Source: Paramesorhizobium deserti
GTDB taxonomy: Bacteria; Pseudomonadota; Alphaproteobacteria; Rhizobiales; Rhizobiaceae
DNA length: 64,000 nt
Assembly (NCBI RefSeq): GCF_001558695.1
Contig: NZ_LNTU01000038.1
Coordinates: 124,001 to 188,000, forward strand
Direction: 5' to 3'
Below the pieces are notes generated by a model. It made no database searches, had not been told where the DNA came from, and was given only the letters and a program-made list of their open reading frames with translations. The position numbers were made by a program, and so were the translations under genes. Positions 53,043 through 61,363 of the stretch are shown piece by piece (within the stretch, counting starts at the first letter, position 1; each line of letters opens with the position of its first letter).

Positions 53043-54182
53043 CTATTCAGCGGCCAGCTTGACGGCTTCGACCGGTGCGGTGTCGGGAGCGGGCGACGGA
53101 GGCGATTTCCGCGTCAGCTTTGCCAAAAACGGCTCGACATGGGACCGGTAGAGCCCGGCAAGCCCATTGGGGAAAGCCATGACGACGGCGATGAAGAGCC
53201 CGCCCATGGCGAAGAGCCAAAGTTCCGGGAAAGTTTCGGAAAAGCTGGTCTTGGCCCAGTTGACGATGAGCGCGCCATAGACCGCGCCGAAGAGCGACAG
53301 CCGCCCGCCGACGGCGGCGAAAATGACCATCTCGATAGAGGGTACGATACCCACGAAGGAGGGCGACATGAAGCCCACCTGCAGGGTGAACATCGCCCCG
53401 CCGATGGCCGAGAAGGCGGCTGCCAGGCAGAAGATGAAGATCTTGAAATCGGCCACGCTGTAGCCGGAGAAGCGTACCCGGTCCTCCTTGTCGCGCATGG
53501 CGATGAGTAGCCGGCCGAACTTCGACATGCGCACCATCTGGCCGAGAACGAGGACGGCAATCAGGAGGACGGCGTTGACGAAATAGAGGATGAACTTGGC
53601 GCTGTCGGTGCGGATGTCCCAGCCGAGCAGCGTGCGCAGGTCGGTGATGCCGTTGACCCCGCCGGTATAGCCCTGCTGGCCGATGATGAGGATGGTGAGG
53701 ATGGCGGCGATGGCTTGCGTGATGATGGCGAAATAGACGCCGCCCACTCGCCTTTTGAACATCGCCGCGCCGATGACGTAGGCGAAGACGACCGGCACCA
53801 GGATGACGGCGGCGGCCGCGAAGGGGAAGGATTTGAACGGCACCCACCAGAAGGGGAGCTCGGTCACCTGGTTCCAGTCCATGAAGTCGGGGATGCCGGG
53901 GGTGGACTGGATGGCCGTATTCTCGGGGCTGGAGGCCTCGAGTTTCAGGAACATGGCCATGCAGTAGCCGCCGAGGCCGAAGAAGATTCCCTGGCCGAGG
54001 CTCAGGATTCCGCCATGCCCCCAACACAGCACCAGACCGACCGCCACGAAGGCATAGGTGAGGTACTTACCCACCAGATTGAGGCGGAAGACGTCCATGG
54101 TGACGGGAAAGACGATCAGGATGAGCGCGGCCACGATGGCAAGCGCAATCCATTCGCGCCTTGTGTAGAGGGTGGTGTTCAT
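53043..54182 (-). CDS. urtC: Urea/short-chain amide ABC permease (UrtC)
   Basis: A 379-residue LivM-type permease with about ten helices. Diagnostic parts are GLVLCWGHGGILSLGQGIFF, VIGAAMFKRRVGGVYFAIIT, RMSKFGRLLIAMRDKEDRVR and VGGRLSLFGAVYGALIVNWA. The C terminus is Pro/Ala rich. The gene lies 14 bp after urtB. Confidence 0.93.
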   Translation of the reverse strand: MNTTLYTRREWIALAIVAALILIVFPVTMDVFRLNLVGKYLTYAFVAVGLVLCWGHGGILSLGQGIFFGLGGYCMAMFLKLEASSPENTAIQSTPGIPDFMDWNQVTELPFWWVPFKSFPFAAAAVILVPVVFAYVIGAAMFKRRVGGVYFAIITQAIAAILTILIIGQQGYTGGVNGITDLRTLLGWDIRTDSAKFILYFVNAVLLIAVLVLGQMVRMSKFGRLLIAMRDKEDRVRFSGYSVADFKIFIFCLAAAFSAIGGAMFTLQVGFMSPSFVGIVPSIEMVIFAAVGGRLSLFGAVYGALIVNWAKTSFSETFPELWLFAMGGLFIAVVMAFPNGLAGLYRSHVEPFLAKLTRKSPPSPAPDTAPVEAVKLAAE

Positions 54183-54196
54183 GGCGTCGTCTCCCG

Positions 54197-55123
54197 TCAG
54201 CGGCGCATCTTGAGGGTGAAGAGACCTTCCGGCCGCAGCATGAGGATGCCGACCACGGTGAGAAGTGTGAGAACCTTGGCCATGGAGCCGGACATGAAGA
54301 ATTCCATCGTCGACTGCGCCTGGGAGATGGTGAAGGCGGAGGCAATGGTGCCGAGCAGGCTCGCAGCCCCGCCGAAGACGACGACCAGGAAAGTGTCGAC
54401 AATGTAGAGCTGGCCCGCTGTCGGCCCGGTGGAACCGATCATGGTGAAGGCCGAACCCGCCACGCCGGCCACACCGCAGCCGAGGCCGAAGGTGAGGCGG
54501 TCAACCTTCTTCGTGTTGATCCCGACCGCGCCCGCCATGGCGCGGTTCTGCACCACCGCGCGCACCTGTTTGCCCCAGCGGGAGCGGAACATCAGGAGGA
54601 AGACGGCAAGCGAGATGAGCATCGTGAGCGCCATCACGAAGATGCCGTTGATGGGCACCTCGATGATGTCGGTGAGTGCGAAGGAGCCCATCATCCAGTC
54701 GGGTAGGCTCACCCCCACCTCGCGCGCGCCGAAGACGGAGCGGTAGAGCTGCTGCAGGATAAGGCTCAGGCCCCAGGTGGCGAGCAGCGTGTCGAGTGGG
54801 CGCCTGTAGAGATGGCGGATCATCGCCCACTCCACCAGGATGCCGAGCGCGCCGGTGACGATGAAAGCGAGCGCCATCGCGATGAAGAAATAGGCGGGAA
54901 AGAGTGCGGGTGCGTAGGCTGTCACGAGCCCCGAGCAGAGCCAGGTGACATAGGCGCCCAGGATCATGAACTCGCCATGGGCCATGTTGATGACGCCCAT
55001 CTGGCCGAAGATGATGGCGAGCCCCAGCGCCATCAGCACGAAGACGGAGAAGAGGATCAGCCCGGCGAAACCCTGCATCGCCAGGATGGAGCTGAATTCG
55101 AGAAGGGTGTAGTCGCCGATCAT
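54197..55123 (-). CDS. urtB: Urea/short-chain amide ABC permease (UrtB)
   Basis: A 308-residue LivH-type permease: GLAIIFGQMGVINMAHGEFM, TLLATWGLSLILQQLYRSVF, QVRAVVQNRAMAGAVGINTK and VFGGAASLLGTIASAFTISQ are typical UrtB segments. The gap to urtA contains a strong hairpin, while the spacing to the later genes is tight. Confidence 0.93.
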   Translation of the reverse strand: MIGDYTLLEFSSILAMQGFAGLILFSVFVLMALGLAIIFGQMGVINMAHGEFMILGAYVTWLCSGLVTAYAPALFPAYFFIAMALAFIVTGALGILVEWAMIRHLYRRPLDTLLATWGLSLILQQLYRSVFGAREVGVSLPDWMMGSFALTDIIEVPINGIFVMALTMLISLAVFLLMFRSRWGKQVRAVVQNRAMAGAVGINTKKVDRLTFGLGCGVAGVAGSAFTMIGSTGPTAGQLYIVDTFLVVVFGGAASLLGTIASAFTISQAQSTMEFFMSGSMAKVLTLLTVVGILMLRPEGLFTLKMRR

Positions 55124-55171
55124 GTTCGCCTCGCGCAGACTGGATGTGCCGGTGGAACGCTGTGAGGGAGA

Positions 55172-55198
55172 GCCCCTCCGGACGAGCGCCGGAGGGGC
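55172..55198 (-). promoter_or_regulatory. Intercistronic hairpin between urtA and urtB
   Basis: GCCCCTCCGG at 55172-55181 and CCGGAGGGGC at 55189-55198 form a perfect 10-bp stem with a 7-base loop, 14 bp after the urtA stop. No U tract follows. Likely function is protecting the urtA message or reducing readthrough so that the binding protein is more abundant than the permease. Confidence 0.5.
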
Positions 55199-55211
55199 CG
55201 GGTCGAAAGGT

Positions 55212-56474
55212 TTATTGATACCCTGCCGGGAACGGATCGGGCTGCACGAGATCGGCGGTCTCGAACACCACCTCGTACTGTCCGTCGTTCAGCGCATGGC
55301 CGACGCGGGTCTTCGACCACAGATGATGGTTCTCGTGGATGCGCACATAGCCTTCGGGCGCCTTGGCGAACTCGATGCCGGGAGAGGCCGCACGCACTTT
55401 GTCGATGTCGAAGCTGCCGGCCTTCTCCACCGCCATCTTCCAGAGCCAGGGACCGAGATAGGCGGCCTGCGTCACGTCTCCGATGACGATTTCGTCACCC
55501 CACATTTCCTTGAAGGCCTTGACGAATTCGGCATTGTTGTCGTTCGGCAGGCTCTGGAAGTATTTCATGCAGGCATAGGCGCCCACGATGTTCTCGCCGC
55601 CGATGCCGAGGATCTCATCCTCCGTTACCGAGATGGTGAGAAGCAGTGGCTTCTCCTTGGTCATGTCGATGCCGGCCGCCTTCAACTGCTTGTAAAAGGC
55701 GACGTTGGAGCCGCCGACGACGATGGCGTAGATGACATCGGGCTTGGTCAGCTTGATCTTGTTGATGACCGAATTGAACTGGGTGTGGCCGAGTGGGTAA
55801 TATTCCTCGCCCGACACCTTGAGGCCCAACTTCTCGATGTGCTTGCGGGCGATCTTGTTGGAGGTGCGCGGCCAGATATAGTCGGACCCCAGCAGATAGA
55901 AGCTCTTGGCGCCCTTGTTCTGCACCACCCAGTCGATGCCGGCGATGATCTGTTGTGTCGCTTCTTGGCCCGTATAGATGACGTTGGGAGACTGCTCCAG
56001 CCCCTCGTAGAAGGTCGGGTAGTAGAGCATGCCGTTATATTGCTCAAAGACCGGCAGCACCGCCTTGCGCGAGGCGGACGTCCAGCAGCCCATCACTGAG
56101 GCCACCTTGTCCTGCACGAGCAGCTTCTTGGCTTTCTCGGCGAAGGTTGGCCAGTCGGAGGCGCCGTCCTCCTGGATGAAGTCGATCTGCCTGCCGAGCA
56201 CGCCGCCTGCTTCGTTGATCTGCTTGATGGCGAGTTTCTCCGCCTGCACGGAACCGGTCTCTGAAATCGCCATCGTGCCGGTGACCGAGTGAAGGATGCC
56301 GACCGTCACCTTGTCGTCGGTCACTGCAAGCCCGGTTGTATTCACCTCCGCAGTCGGATAATCGGCTGCGTTCACCTTGCCGCCAAGCATGCCCATGAAA
56401 GGCAGGGCGCTGAAGCCCGCCAGCACTTGGCGGCGTGTGGCTGAAAGTGCTTTTTTAGGAGTGTCGTCGCTCAT
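55212..56474 (-). CDS. urtA: Urea/short-chain amide ABC substrate-binding protein (UrtA/FmdD type)
   Basis: A 420-residue receptor from the ATG at 56474. It has a twin-arginine signal (ALSATRRQVLAGFSALPFMG). UrtA/FmdD motifs: VGILHSVTGTMAISETGS, MGCWTSASRKAVLPVFEQYN, YYPTFYEGLEQSPNVIYTGQ and FYLLGSDYIWPRTSNKIARK. The YPTFYEGLEQSPN form differs somewhat from classic urea receptors and, with fmdA downstream, points to formamide or acetamide as ligand. First gene of the long amide transcript, divergent from the sensor kinase. Confidence 0.92.
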   Translation of the reverse strand: MSDDTPKKALSATRRQVLAGFSALPFMGMLGGKVNAADYPTAEVNTTGLAVTDDKVTVGILHSVTGTMAISETGSVQAEKLAIKQINEAGGVLGRQIDFIQEDGASDWPTFAEKAKKLLVQDKVASVMGCWTSASRKAVLPVFEQYNGMLYYPTFYEGLEQSPNVIYTGQEATQQIIAGIDWVVQNKGAKSFYLLGSDYIWPRTSNKIARKHIEKLGLKVSGEEYYPLGHTQFNSVINKIKLTKPDVIYAIVVGGSNVAFYKQLKAAGIDMTKEKPLLLTISVTEDEILGIGGENIVGAYACMKYFQSLPNDNNAEFVKAFKEMWGDEIVIGDVTQAAYLGPWLWKMAVEKAGSFDIDKVRAASPGIEFAKAPEGYVRIHENHHLWSKTRVGHALNDGQYEVVFETADLVQPDPFPAGYQ

Positions 56475-56764
56475 GATGATGCCCTGTCCCGTTAGCCAAT
56501 TGTCAAAGCGTGCTGGCTTGCTGGATGCCAACTGCTGCAATTTTGGACATCAAAGCGATTTGCCTATCAACGGGGCATTTAACGTATTCACGTTGCCCGA
56601 ATTTACCCGTAAGCTGCGGGAAATGACGGAGTGTGAGGGCGGCGAATAAGGTGAATGGAGGGGCATTGAAGGCCCCCGACGGATGTGGAGGGTTAGAACA
56701 AGGGAGAGTTTTTGAGGGACAGGCCTGCGCTGTTGTTGCGGGCCGTCAGGGTTTTGGGGAACAT

Positions 56765-59700
56765 ATGACTGCAGGGTTCAAGGTTACCCGCACCAGACGC
56801 ACCTACAATAAGTGGGTGGCCAATCAGACACTTGAAGACTTTGCGCTGCGCTTCACCGCCCACAGGGTCCGCAAATGGTCTGCTTGGCGCATCGCCAACA
56901 CTGCAATCGGCGCGGTCTCGTTTCTCGCGCTGGAGGCGATCGGTGGAACGTTGACGCTGAACTACGGCTTTGAAACCACTTTCTGGGCTGTGGTTTCGAG
57001 CTGTTTCGTCATATTTCTTCTGGGAATCCCTATCTCCTACAATTCGGCGAAATACGGCGTCGACATCGATCTTCTGACGCGCGGTGCCGGCTTCGGCTAT
57101 CTTGGCTCGACCGTTACATCGCTGATCTATGCCAGCTTCACCTTCATCTTCTTCTCCATAGAGGCGGCGATCATGGCGGCCGCGCTGGAGTTGTGTTTCG
57201 GCATTCCTCTTGCCGCTGGTTATCTGGTCAGCGCGCTTCTGATCATCCCGCTCGTCATTCACGGCATCACCTTCATCAACAGGTTCCAGGCCTGGACCCA
57301 ACCCTTCTGGCTGTGTCTGCAGGTGTTACCTTTCGTATATATCGGCGCACAAAGTCTTCCCTCCGTGCGGGAATGGACCGGCTATACCGGCCTGCTCGGC
57401 CCTGTGGACGGCACATTCTCCTTGCCCTTGTTCGGCGCGGCGTCGGCCGTCGTCTTCTCGGTCGTCGCCCAGATCGGCGAGCAGGTGGATTATCTGCGGT
57501 TTCTGCCGCGCAAGCTGCACACCAATCGCGTTGCCTGGTGGACGGCATTGCTTGCGGCGGGGCCGGGATGGGTGGTGATCGGCGCATTGAAGATGCTGGC
57601 GGGTTCGTTCCTGGCCTACTACGCCTTTGAAAGCGGCGTTGCCTTTCATGACGCTTCCGAACCGACGCAGATGTATCTGACCGTATTCCGGGACATGGTT
57701 GCCAGCCCCGAATTCGCTCTGGCGCTGACCGGCATCTTCGTCGTTCTGTGCCAGGTGAAGATCAACGTTACCAACACCTATGCCGGCTCCATCGCTTGGT
57801 CGAATTTCTTCTCCCGTCTCACACACAGCCACCCCGGCCGGGTCGTGTGGGTGGTGTTCAACGTGGTGATCGGTGTGCTGCTGATGCAGTTCGGGGTCTA
57901 TAAGGGGTTGGAGCAGGTTCTCGGGCTCTACGCCATCATCGCCGGGGCCTGGCTGGCGGCGATCGTCTCGGATCTGACCATCAACAAGCCGCTCGGCCTG
58001 TCGCCTCGCTATATCGAGTTCAAGCGGGCGCATCTCTATGACATCAACCCGGTCGGCTTCGGGGCCGTGGCCATCGCCATTCTGCTGTCGCTGATGTCTT
58101 ATCTCGGCTGGTTCGGGAGCGTGGCGGCTGCGCTCTACGCCCACGTCGCCATCGGCTCCGCCATTCTGCTCGCGCCCCTGATCGCCGTTGCCACCGGCGG
58201 GCGCTACTATCTTGCCCGGACCTCATCCGCGTCCGGTTCGCAACAGACATTGCAGTGCTGTGTCTGTGAGCACAGTTTTGAGGTGGAGGACATGGCTGCC
58301 TGTCCCGTGTACAGGGGGCCGATCTGTTCTTTGTGCTGCTCGCTCGATGCGCATTGCGGCGACCGCTGCAAGGAAAATGCGCGTTTCGCGGAGCAGATCG
58401 GCATATTTGCCAGAGCGGTTTTCCCACCCCGCATCGCTTCCCTGGTCAGTTCGCGGATCGGTACATATCTCGGCATATTGCTGGTTGTCAGCGCTGTGAT
58501 CGCCCTGGTCCTGCTGGTGGTTTACTACCAGTCCACGGCCCGCGACGGCCTGCCGCCGGAGCTCGTTTCGCTGATGTTCCTCCGGTTGTTCGTGATCATC
58601 TTCGTTATCGCTGCGGTCATGGTCTGGCTCTTCGTGCTGGCCCATGAGAGCCGTGTCTTTGCCGAGGATGAAGCGCGCCGCCACACGACCTTACTTATGG
58701 ATGAGATCGAAGCGCATGAAGAGACTGACCGGCTACTTCAAAAAGCCAAGGAAGCTGCCGAGTCGGCCAATCAGGCCAAGAGCAAATATATCGTCGGTCT
58801 CAGCCATGAATTGCGCACGCCGCTCAACTCCATCCTCGGCTATGCGCAGTTGCTCAACCGCCGCGACCTGACGCCGGAGATCGTCGCTAATGCCGCGCGC
58901 ACCATCAAGCGCTCCGGCGAACATCTGGTCGGGCTGATCGAGGGGTTGCTCGACATATCGAAGATCGAGGCGGGGCGAATGCAAATCTACCGTGACAAGA
59001 CGGCGTTGCGCCCCTATCTCGACCAGCTCGTGGACATGTTCTCCCTTCAGGCTGCCGAAAAGGACATCCGCTTCGTTTTCGAGCCGGGGCCGTATATCCC
59101 CGACTATGTCTACACGGACGAGAAGAGGCTGCGGCAGATTCTGATCAACCTCCTGTCGAACGCAGTCAAATTCACCGAAGCTGGGCAGGTGTCGCTGCGC
59201 GTAACCTATCGCAGCCAGATCGCCATTTTTGAGATCGAGGACACCGGACCCGGTATTGCTGCGGCGGATATCGAGCGCATCTTCCTTCCCTTCGAGCGGA
59301 TCGAGGATGCGAATGGGAGCGGTCATCCGCCCGGCACAGGACTTGGCCTGACAATCACCAAGCTCCTCGTCGAGATCATGGGCGGCGGTCTGAGCGTGAA
59401 GTCGGATCCCGGTGTGGGAACCGTGTTCACCGTGCGGTTGATGCTGGGCGCTGCCACCCGCCCCGATGATCAAAAGCGCCCCGCAGCCGCCATTGCCGGC
59501 CTCAAGAGCGGGCCGCACAGCGTCCTGATTGCCGACGATGACCCGGTCCAACGCGCGCTCATCACAGACATTCTGGTGCCTTTGGGGTTTGAGGTGACTG
59601 CAGTTCCCAATGGCCCCACCTGTTTGGAGGCCTTGAATGAATTCCGACCGGATATCCTGCTCCTGGATGTGGCCATGCCCGGCCTGTCCGGCTGGCAGGT

Positions 59701-59923
59701 GGCACGCATCGTGCGGGAAGGCATGCATCCGCTTTTGCCGATCGTCATGATTTCGGCGGATGCGGGCAACGAGCGCAACCTCAACGATTACCGACGCTTG
59801 CATGATGGTTATCTCATCAAGCCGTTCAGCATCGATGATCTGGTCGAACAACTGAGCTCAACGCTTGATGTCGAATGGAACTATCACCCGCAACAGGTTT
59901 TGCGCAGCAGTGGAGTCGGTTGA
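56765..59923 (+). CDS. Hybrid sensor kinase with NCS1-transporter-like input domain and cysteine-rich linker
   Basis: A 1052-residue membrane protein. Residues 1-480 look like an NCS1 nucleobase/allantoin permease with about 12 helices (WRIANTAIGAVSFLALEAIG, DIDLLTRGAGFGYLGSTVTS, QIGEQVDYLRFLPRK). Residues 498-535 hold nine cysteines (498, 499, 501, 513, 521, 524, 525, 531, 535) plus His503 and His530, a possible zinc or redox module. Two more helices (about 556-588 and 602-628) and a coiled coil lead to HisKA (His681 in GLSHELRTPLNSILGY), an HATPase domain (INLLSNAVKFTE, GTGLGLTITK) and a receiver domain with Asp968 and Lys1019. The ATG at 56765 follows GGGGA. Divergent from urtA, so it probably senses amides or urea and drives that operon. 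Confidence 0.9.
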   Translation: MTAGFKVTRTRRTYNKWVANQTLEDFALRFTAHRVRKWSAWRIANTAIGAVSFLALEAIGGTLTLNYGFETTFWAVVSSCFVIFLLGIPISYNSAKYGVDIDLLTRGAGFGYLGSTVTSLIYASFTFIFFSIEAAIMAAALELCFGIPLAAGYLVSALLIIPLVIHGITFINRFQAWTQPFWLCLQVLPFVYIGAQSLPSVREWTGYTGLLGPVDGTFSLPLFGAASAVVFSVVAQIGEQVDYLRFLPRKLHTNRVAWWTALLAAGPGWVVIGALKMLAGSFLAYYAFESGVAFHDASEPTQMYLTVFRDMVASPEFALALTGIFVVLCQVKINVTNTYAGSIAWSNFFSRLTHSHPGRVVWVVFNVVIGVLLMQFGVYKGLEQVLGLYAIIAGAWLAAIVSDLTINKPLGLSPRYIEFKRAHLYDINPVGFGAVAIAILLSLMSYLGWFGSVAAALYAHVAIGSAILLAPLIAVATGGRYYLARTSSASGSQQTLQCCVCEHSFEVEDMAACPVYRGPICSLCCSLDAHCGDRCKENARFAEQIGIFARAVFPPRIASLVSSRIGTYLGILLVVSAVIALVLLVVYYQSTARDGLPPELVSLMFLRLFVIIFVIAAVMVWLFVLAHESRVFAEDEARRHTTLLMDEIEAHEETDRLLQKAKEAAESANQAKSKYIVGLSHELRTPLNSILGYAQLLNRRDLTPEIVANAARTIKRSGEHLVGLIEGLLDISKIEAGRMQIYRDKTALRPYLDQLVDMFSLQAAEKDIRFVFEPGPYIPDYVYTDEKRLRQILINLLSNAVKFTEAGQVSLRVTYRSQIAIFEIEDTGPGIAAADIERIFLPFERIEDANGSGHPPGTGLGLTITKLLVEIMGGGLSVKSDPGVGTVFTVRLMLGAATRPDDQKRPAAAIAGLKSGPHSVLIADDDPVQRALITDILVPLGFEVTAVPNGPTCLEALNEFRPDILLLDVAMPGLSGWQVARIVREGMHPLLPIVMISADAGNERNLNDYRRLHDGYLIKPFSIDDLVEQLSSTLDVEWNYHPQQVLRSSGVG

Positions 59924-60888
59924 TGTATGGAGAACTGCATGGGCGCGGCACAACACAGTGGCCAGAGAGAATCGCGATGAAACCGCAGGCGCAATCAGCC
60001 CCTGTCGTTCTCGTGGTCGACGATTCACCCGATACGCTCGGAATGCTCACGGACGCCCTCGATCTGGAGGGCATGAAGGTGTTCCTTGCCGATAGCGGCC
60101 GCGCCGCCTTGAACCTCGCACGGGATATCGAGCCGGATATCATTCTCATGGATGCGAAAATGCCGGGCCTCGATGGTTTCGAAACCTGTCGCATACTGAA
60201 AACCGAGATGGGGATGGCCGACACCCCGGTCATTTTCATGACGGGGTTCGGGGACAGCGAGCATGTGGTAAACGCTTTTGCGTCGGGTGGCGTCGACTTC
60301 GTCGTCAAACCCGTTCCACTGGTGGAGCTTTTGGCGCGTATGCGGGCGCATCTGGCCAATGCACGCCGCGCGCGCTCGGCGCGCGATGCGCTCGACAACA
60401 CCGGCCGGCGCATCTTGGTCACCGATGCGGCGGGCCGGGTCCTGTGGGCAACGCCGCAGGCAAACGATCTCCTGATACTATGCGGTATTGCCATCGAGGA
60501 AGGCAGCCGGCTGCCGTGGGAGCTCACCGACTGGCTCTTGTCGCAAAACGCAAACGGCAGACAGGCCTATCTTTTTCAACGCAACGGAAAGCAAATCGAG
60601 TTTCGCGCCGCTGGTGGCGCGGAAGGTTCGGAGCGACTGGTACGGCTGATCGATCGTGATGCCGGAACGGACGAAGAGCGCCTGGCCATCGCATTCGGAT
60701 TGTCGCTGCGCGTCGCCGAGGTGCTGCTATGGATCACGCATGGTAAGTCGAACAGAGAGATCGCCGAAATTCTCGATCTGTCGCCACGCACGGTCAACAA
60801 GCATCTGGAACAGATCTTCGACAAGCTGGGGGTGGAGAACCGCACCGCCGCTGCGACCATGTCGGTGCGCATTCTATGGAATGAATAG
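59923..60888 (+). CDS. Response regulator with LuxR-type DNA-binding domain
   Basis: A 321-residue regulator whose ATG overlaps the kinase stop (TGATG). The receiver domain has Asp33-34, phospho-acceptor Asp77 in IILMDAKMPG and Lys129 in FVVKPVP. A PAS-like middle segment (ILVTDAAGRVLWATPQAND) follows, and the C terminus is a LuxR/FixJ helix-turn-helix (LDLSPRTVNKHLEQIFDKLG). It is the obvious partner of the hybrid kinase and the likely activator of the urtABCDE-fmdAB transcript. A start at 59977 (MKPQAQ) is also possible. Confidence 0.92.
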   Translation: MYGELHGRGTTQWPERIAMKPQAQSAPVVLVVDDSPDTLGMLTDALDLEGMKVFLADSGRAALNLARDIEPDIILMDAKMPGLDGFETCRILKTEMGMADTPVIFMTGFGDSEHVVNAFASGGVDFVVKPVPLVELLARMRAHLANARRARSARDALDNTGRRILVTDAAGRVLWATPQANDLLILCGIAIEEGSRLPWELTDWLLSQNANGRQAYLFQRNGKQIEFRAAGGAEGSERLVRLIDRDAGTDEERLAIAFGLSLRVAEVLLWITHGKSNREIAEILDLSPRTVNKHLEQIFDKLGVENRTAAATMSVRILWNE

Positions 60889-61027
60889 GCTGATGCCTTG
60901 ACCATCGGGTGTTATCGGTCGAAACCGAATTGCATGCCTTCTACAAATCGATCTGGATGCTCGGTGCGCCGGAAAAAATCAGCAAGATTGACAAGGAATT
61001 GGCGCGCAATCGGTGCGGCACGAGGTT

Positions 61028-61066
61028 GTCACCCATGTCTTAGGTACGATCTGTTACCTATGTCTC
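61028..61066. repeat. Two related 14-mers, possible insertion-sequence end
   Basis: TGTCACCCATGTCT at 61028-61041 and TGTTACCTATGTCT at 61053-61066 differ at two positions and are 25 bp apart, followed by CCGGGCTGGAC. Sequences of this type occur at the ends of some insertion sequences as I recall. No transposase is present here, so at most a solo end remains beside the tRNA gene. Confidence 0.35.
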
Positions 61067-61088
61067 CGGGCTGGACCCCTAATTTCGT

Positions 61089-61165
61089 TGGTCGGAGTGA
61101 GAGGATTCGAACCTCCGACCCCCTCGTCCCGAACGAGGTGCGCTACCAGGCTGCGCTACACTCCG
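61089..61165 (-). tRNA. tRNA-Pro (anticodon CGG)
   Basis: Read on the minus strand, the 77-base sequence starts CGGAGTG, which pairs with CACTCCG at the 3' end, and finishes with encoded ACCA. The anticodon stem is CCTCG/CGAGG with loop TTCGGGA, giving anticodon CGG. The T arm has GGTTCGAATCC as expected, and the D arm is GCGCAGCCTGGTAGCGC. All four arms fold, so this is a functional proline tRNA. Confidence 0.96.
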
Positions 61166-61363
61166 TGACCAATGATGGCGGCTTATAGCGCTGCGTTTTT
61201 CCGCCTGCAAGACGTTTCGTCAAAAAAACGATGTGAACCTTCCCCACATGCTTTTGGACGGATTCCATTGGCTGCGAGCCGGGCGTAGGCTATGTCTGAA
61301 AATGAAGCCAGCAAGTGGAATCGCGAAGCCGGTGCCACAATCAGAAATTATCCGGGGTGAGAC

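Noticed and set aside
56516-56530. Sigma-54 promoter (GG-N10-GC) upstream of urtA
   Set aside because: On the minus strand TGGCAT-CCAGC-AAGC has the GG-N10-GC spacing, but the -12 element is AAGC and not TTGC, so the match is too weak to annotate.
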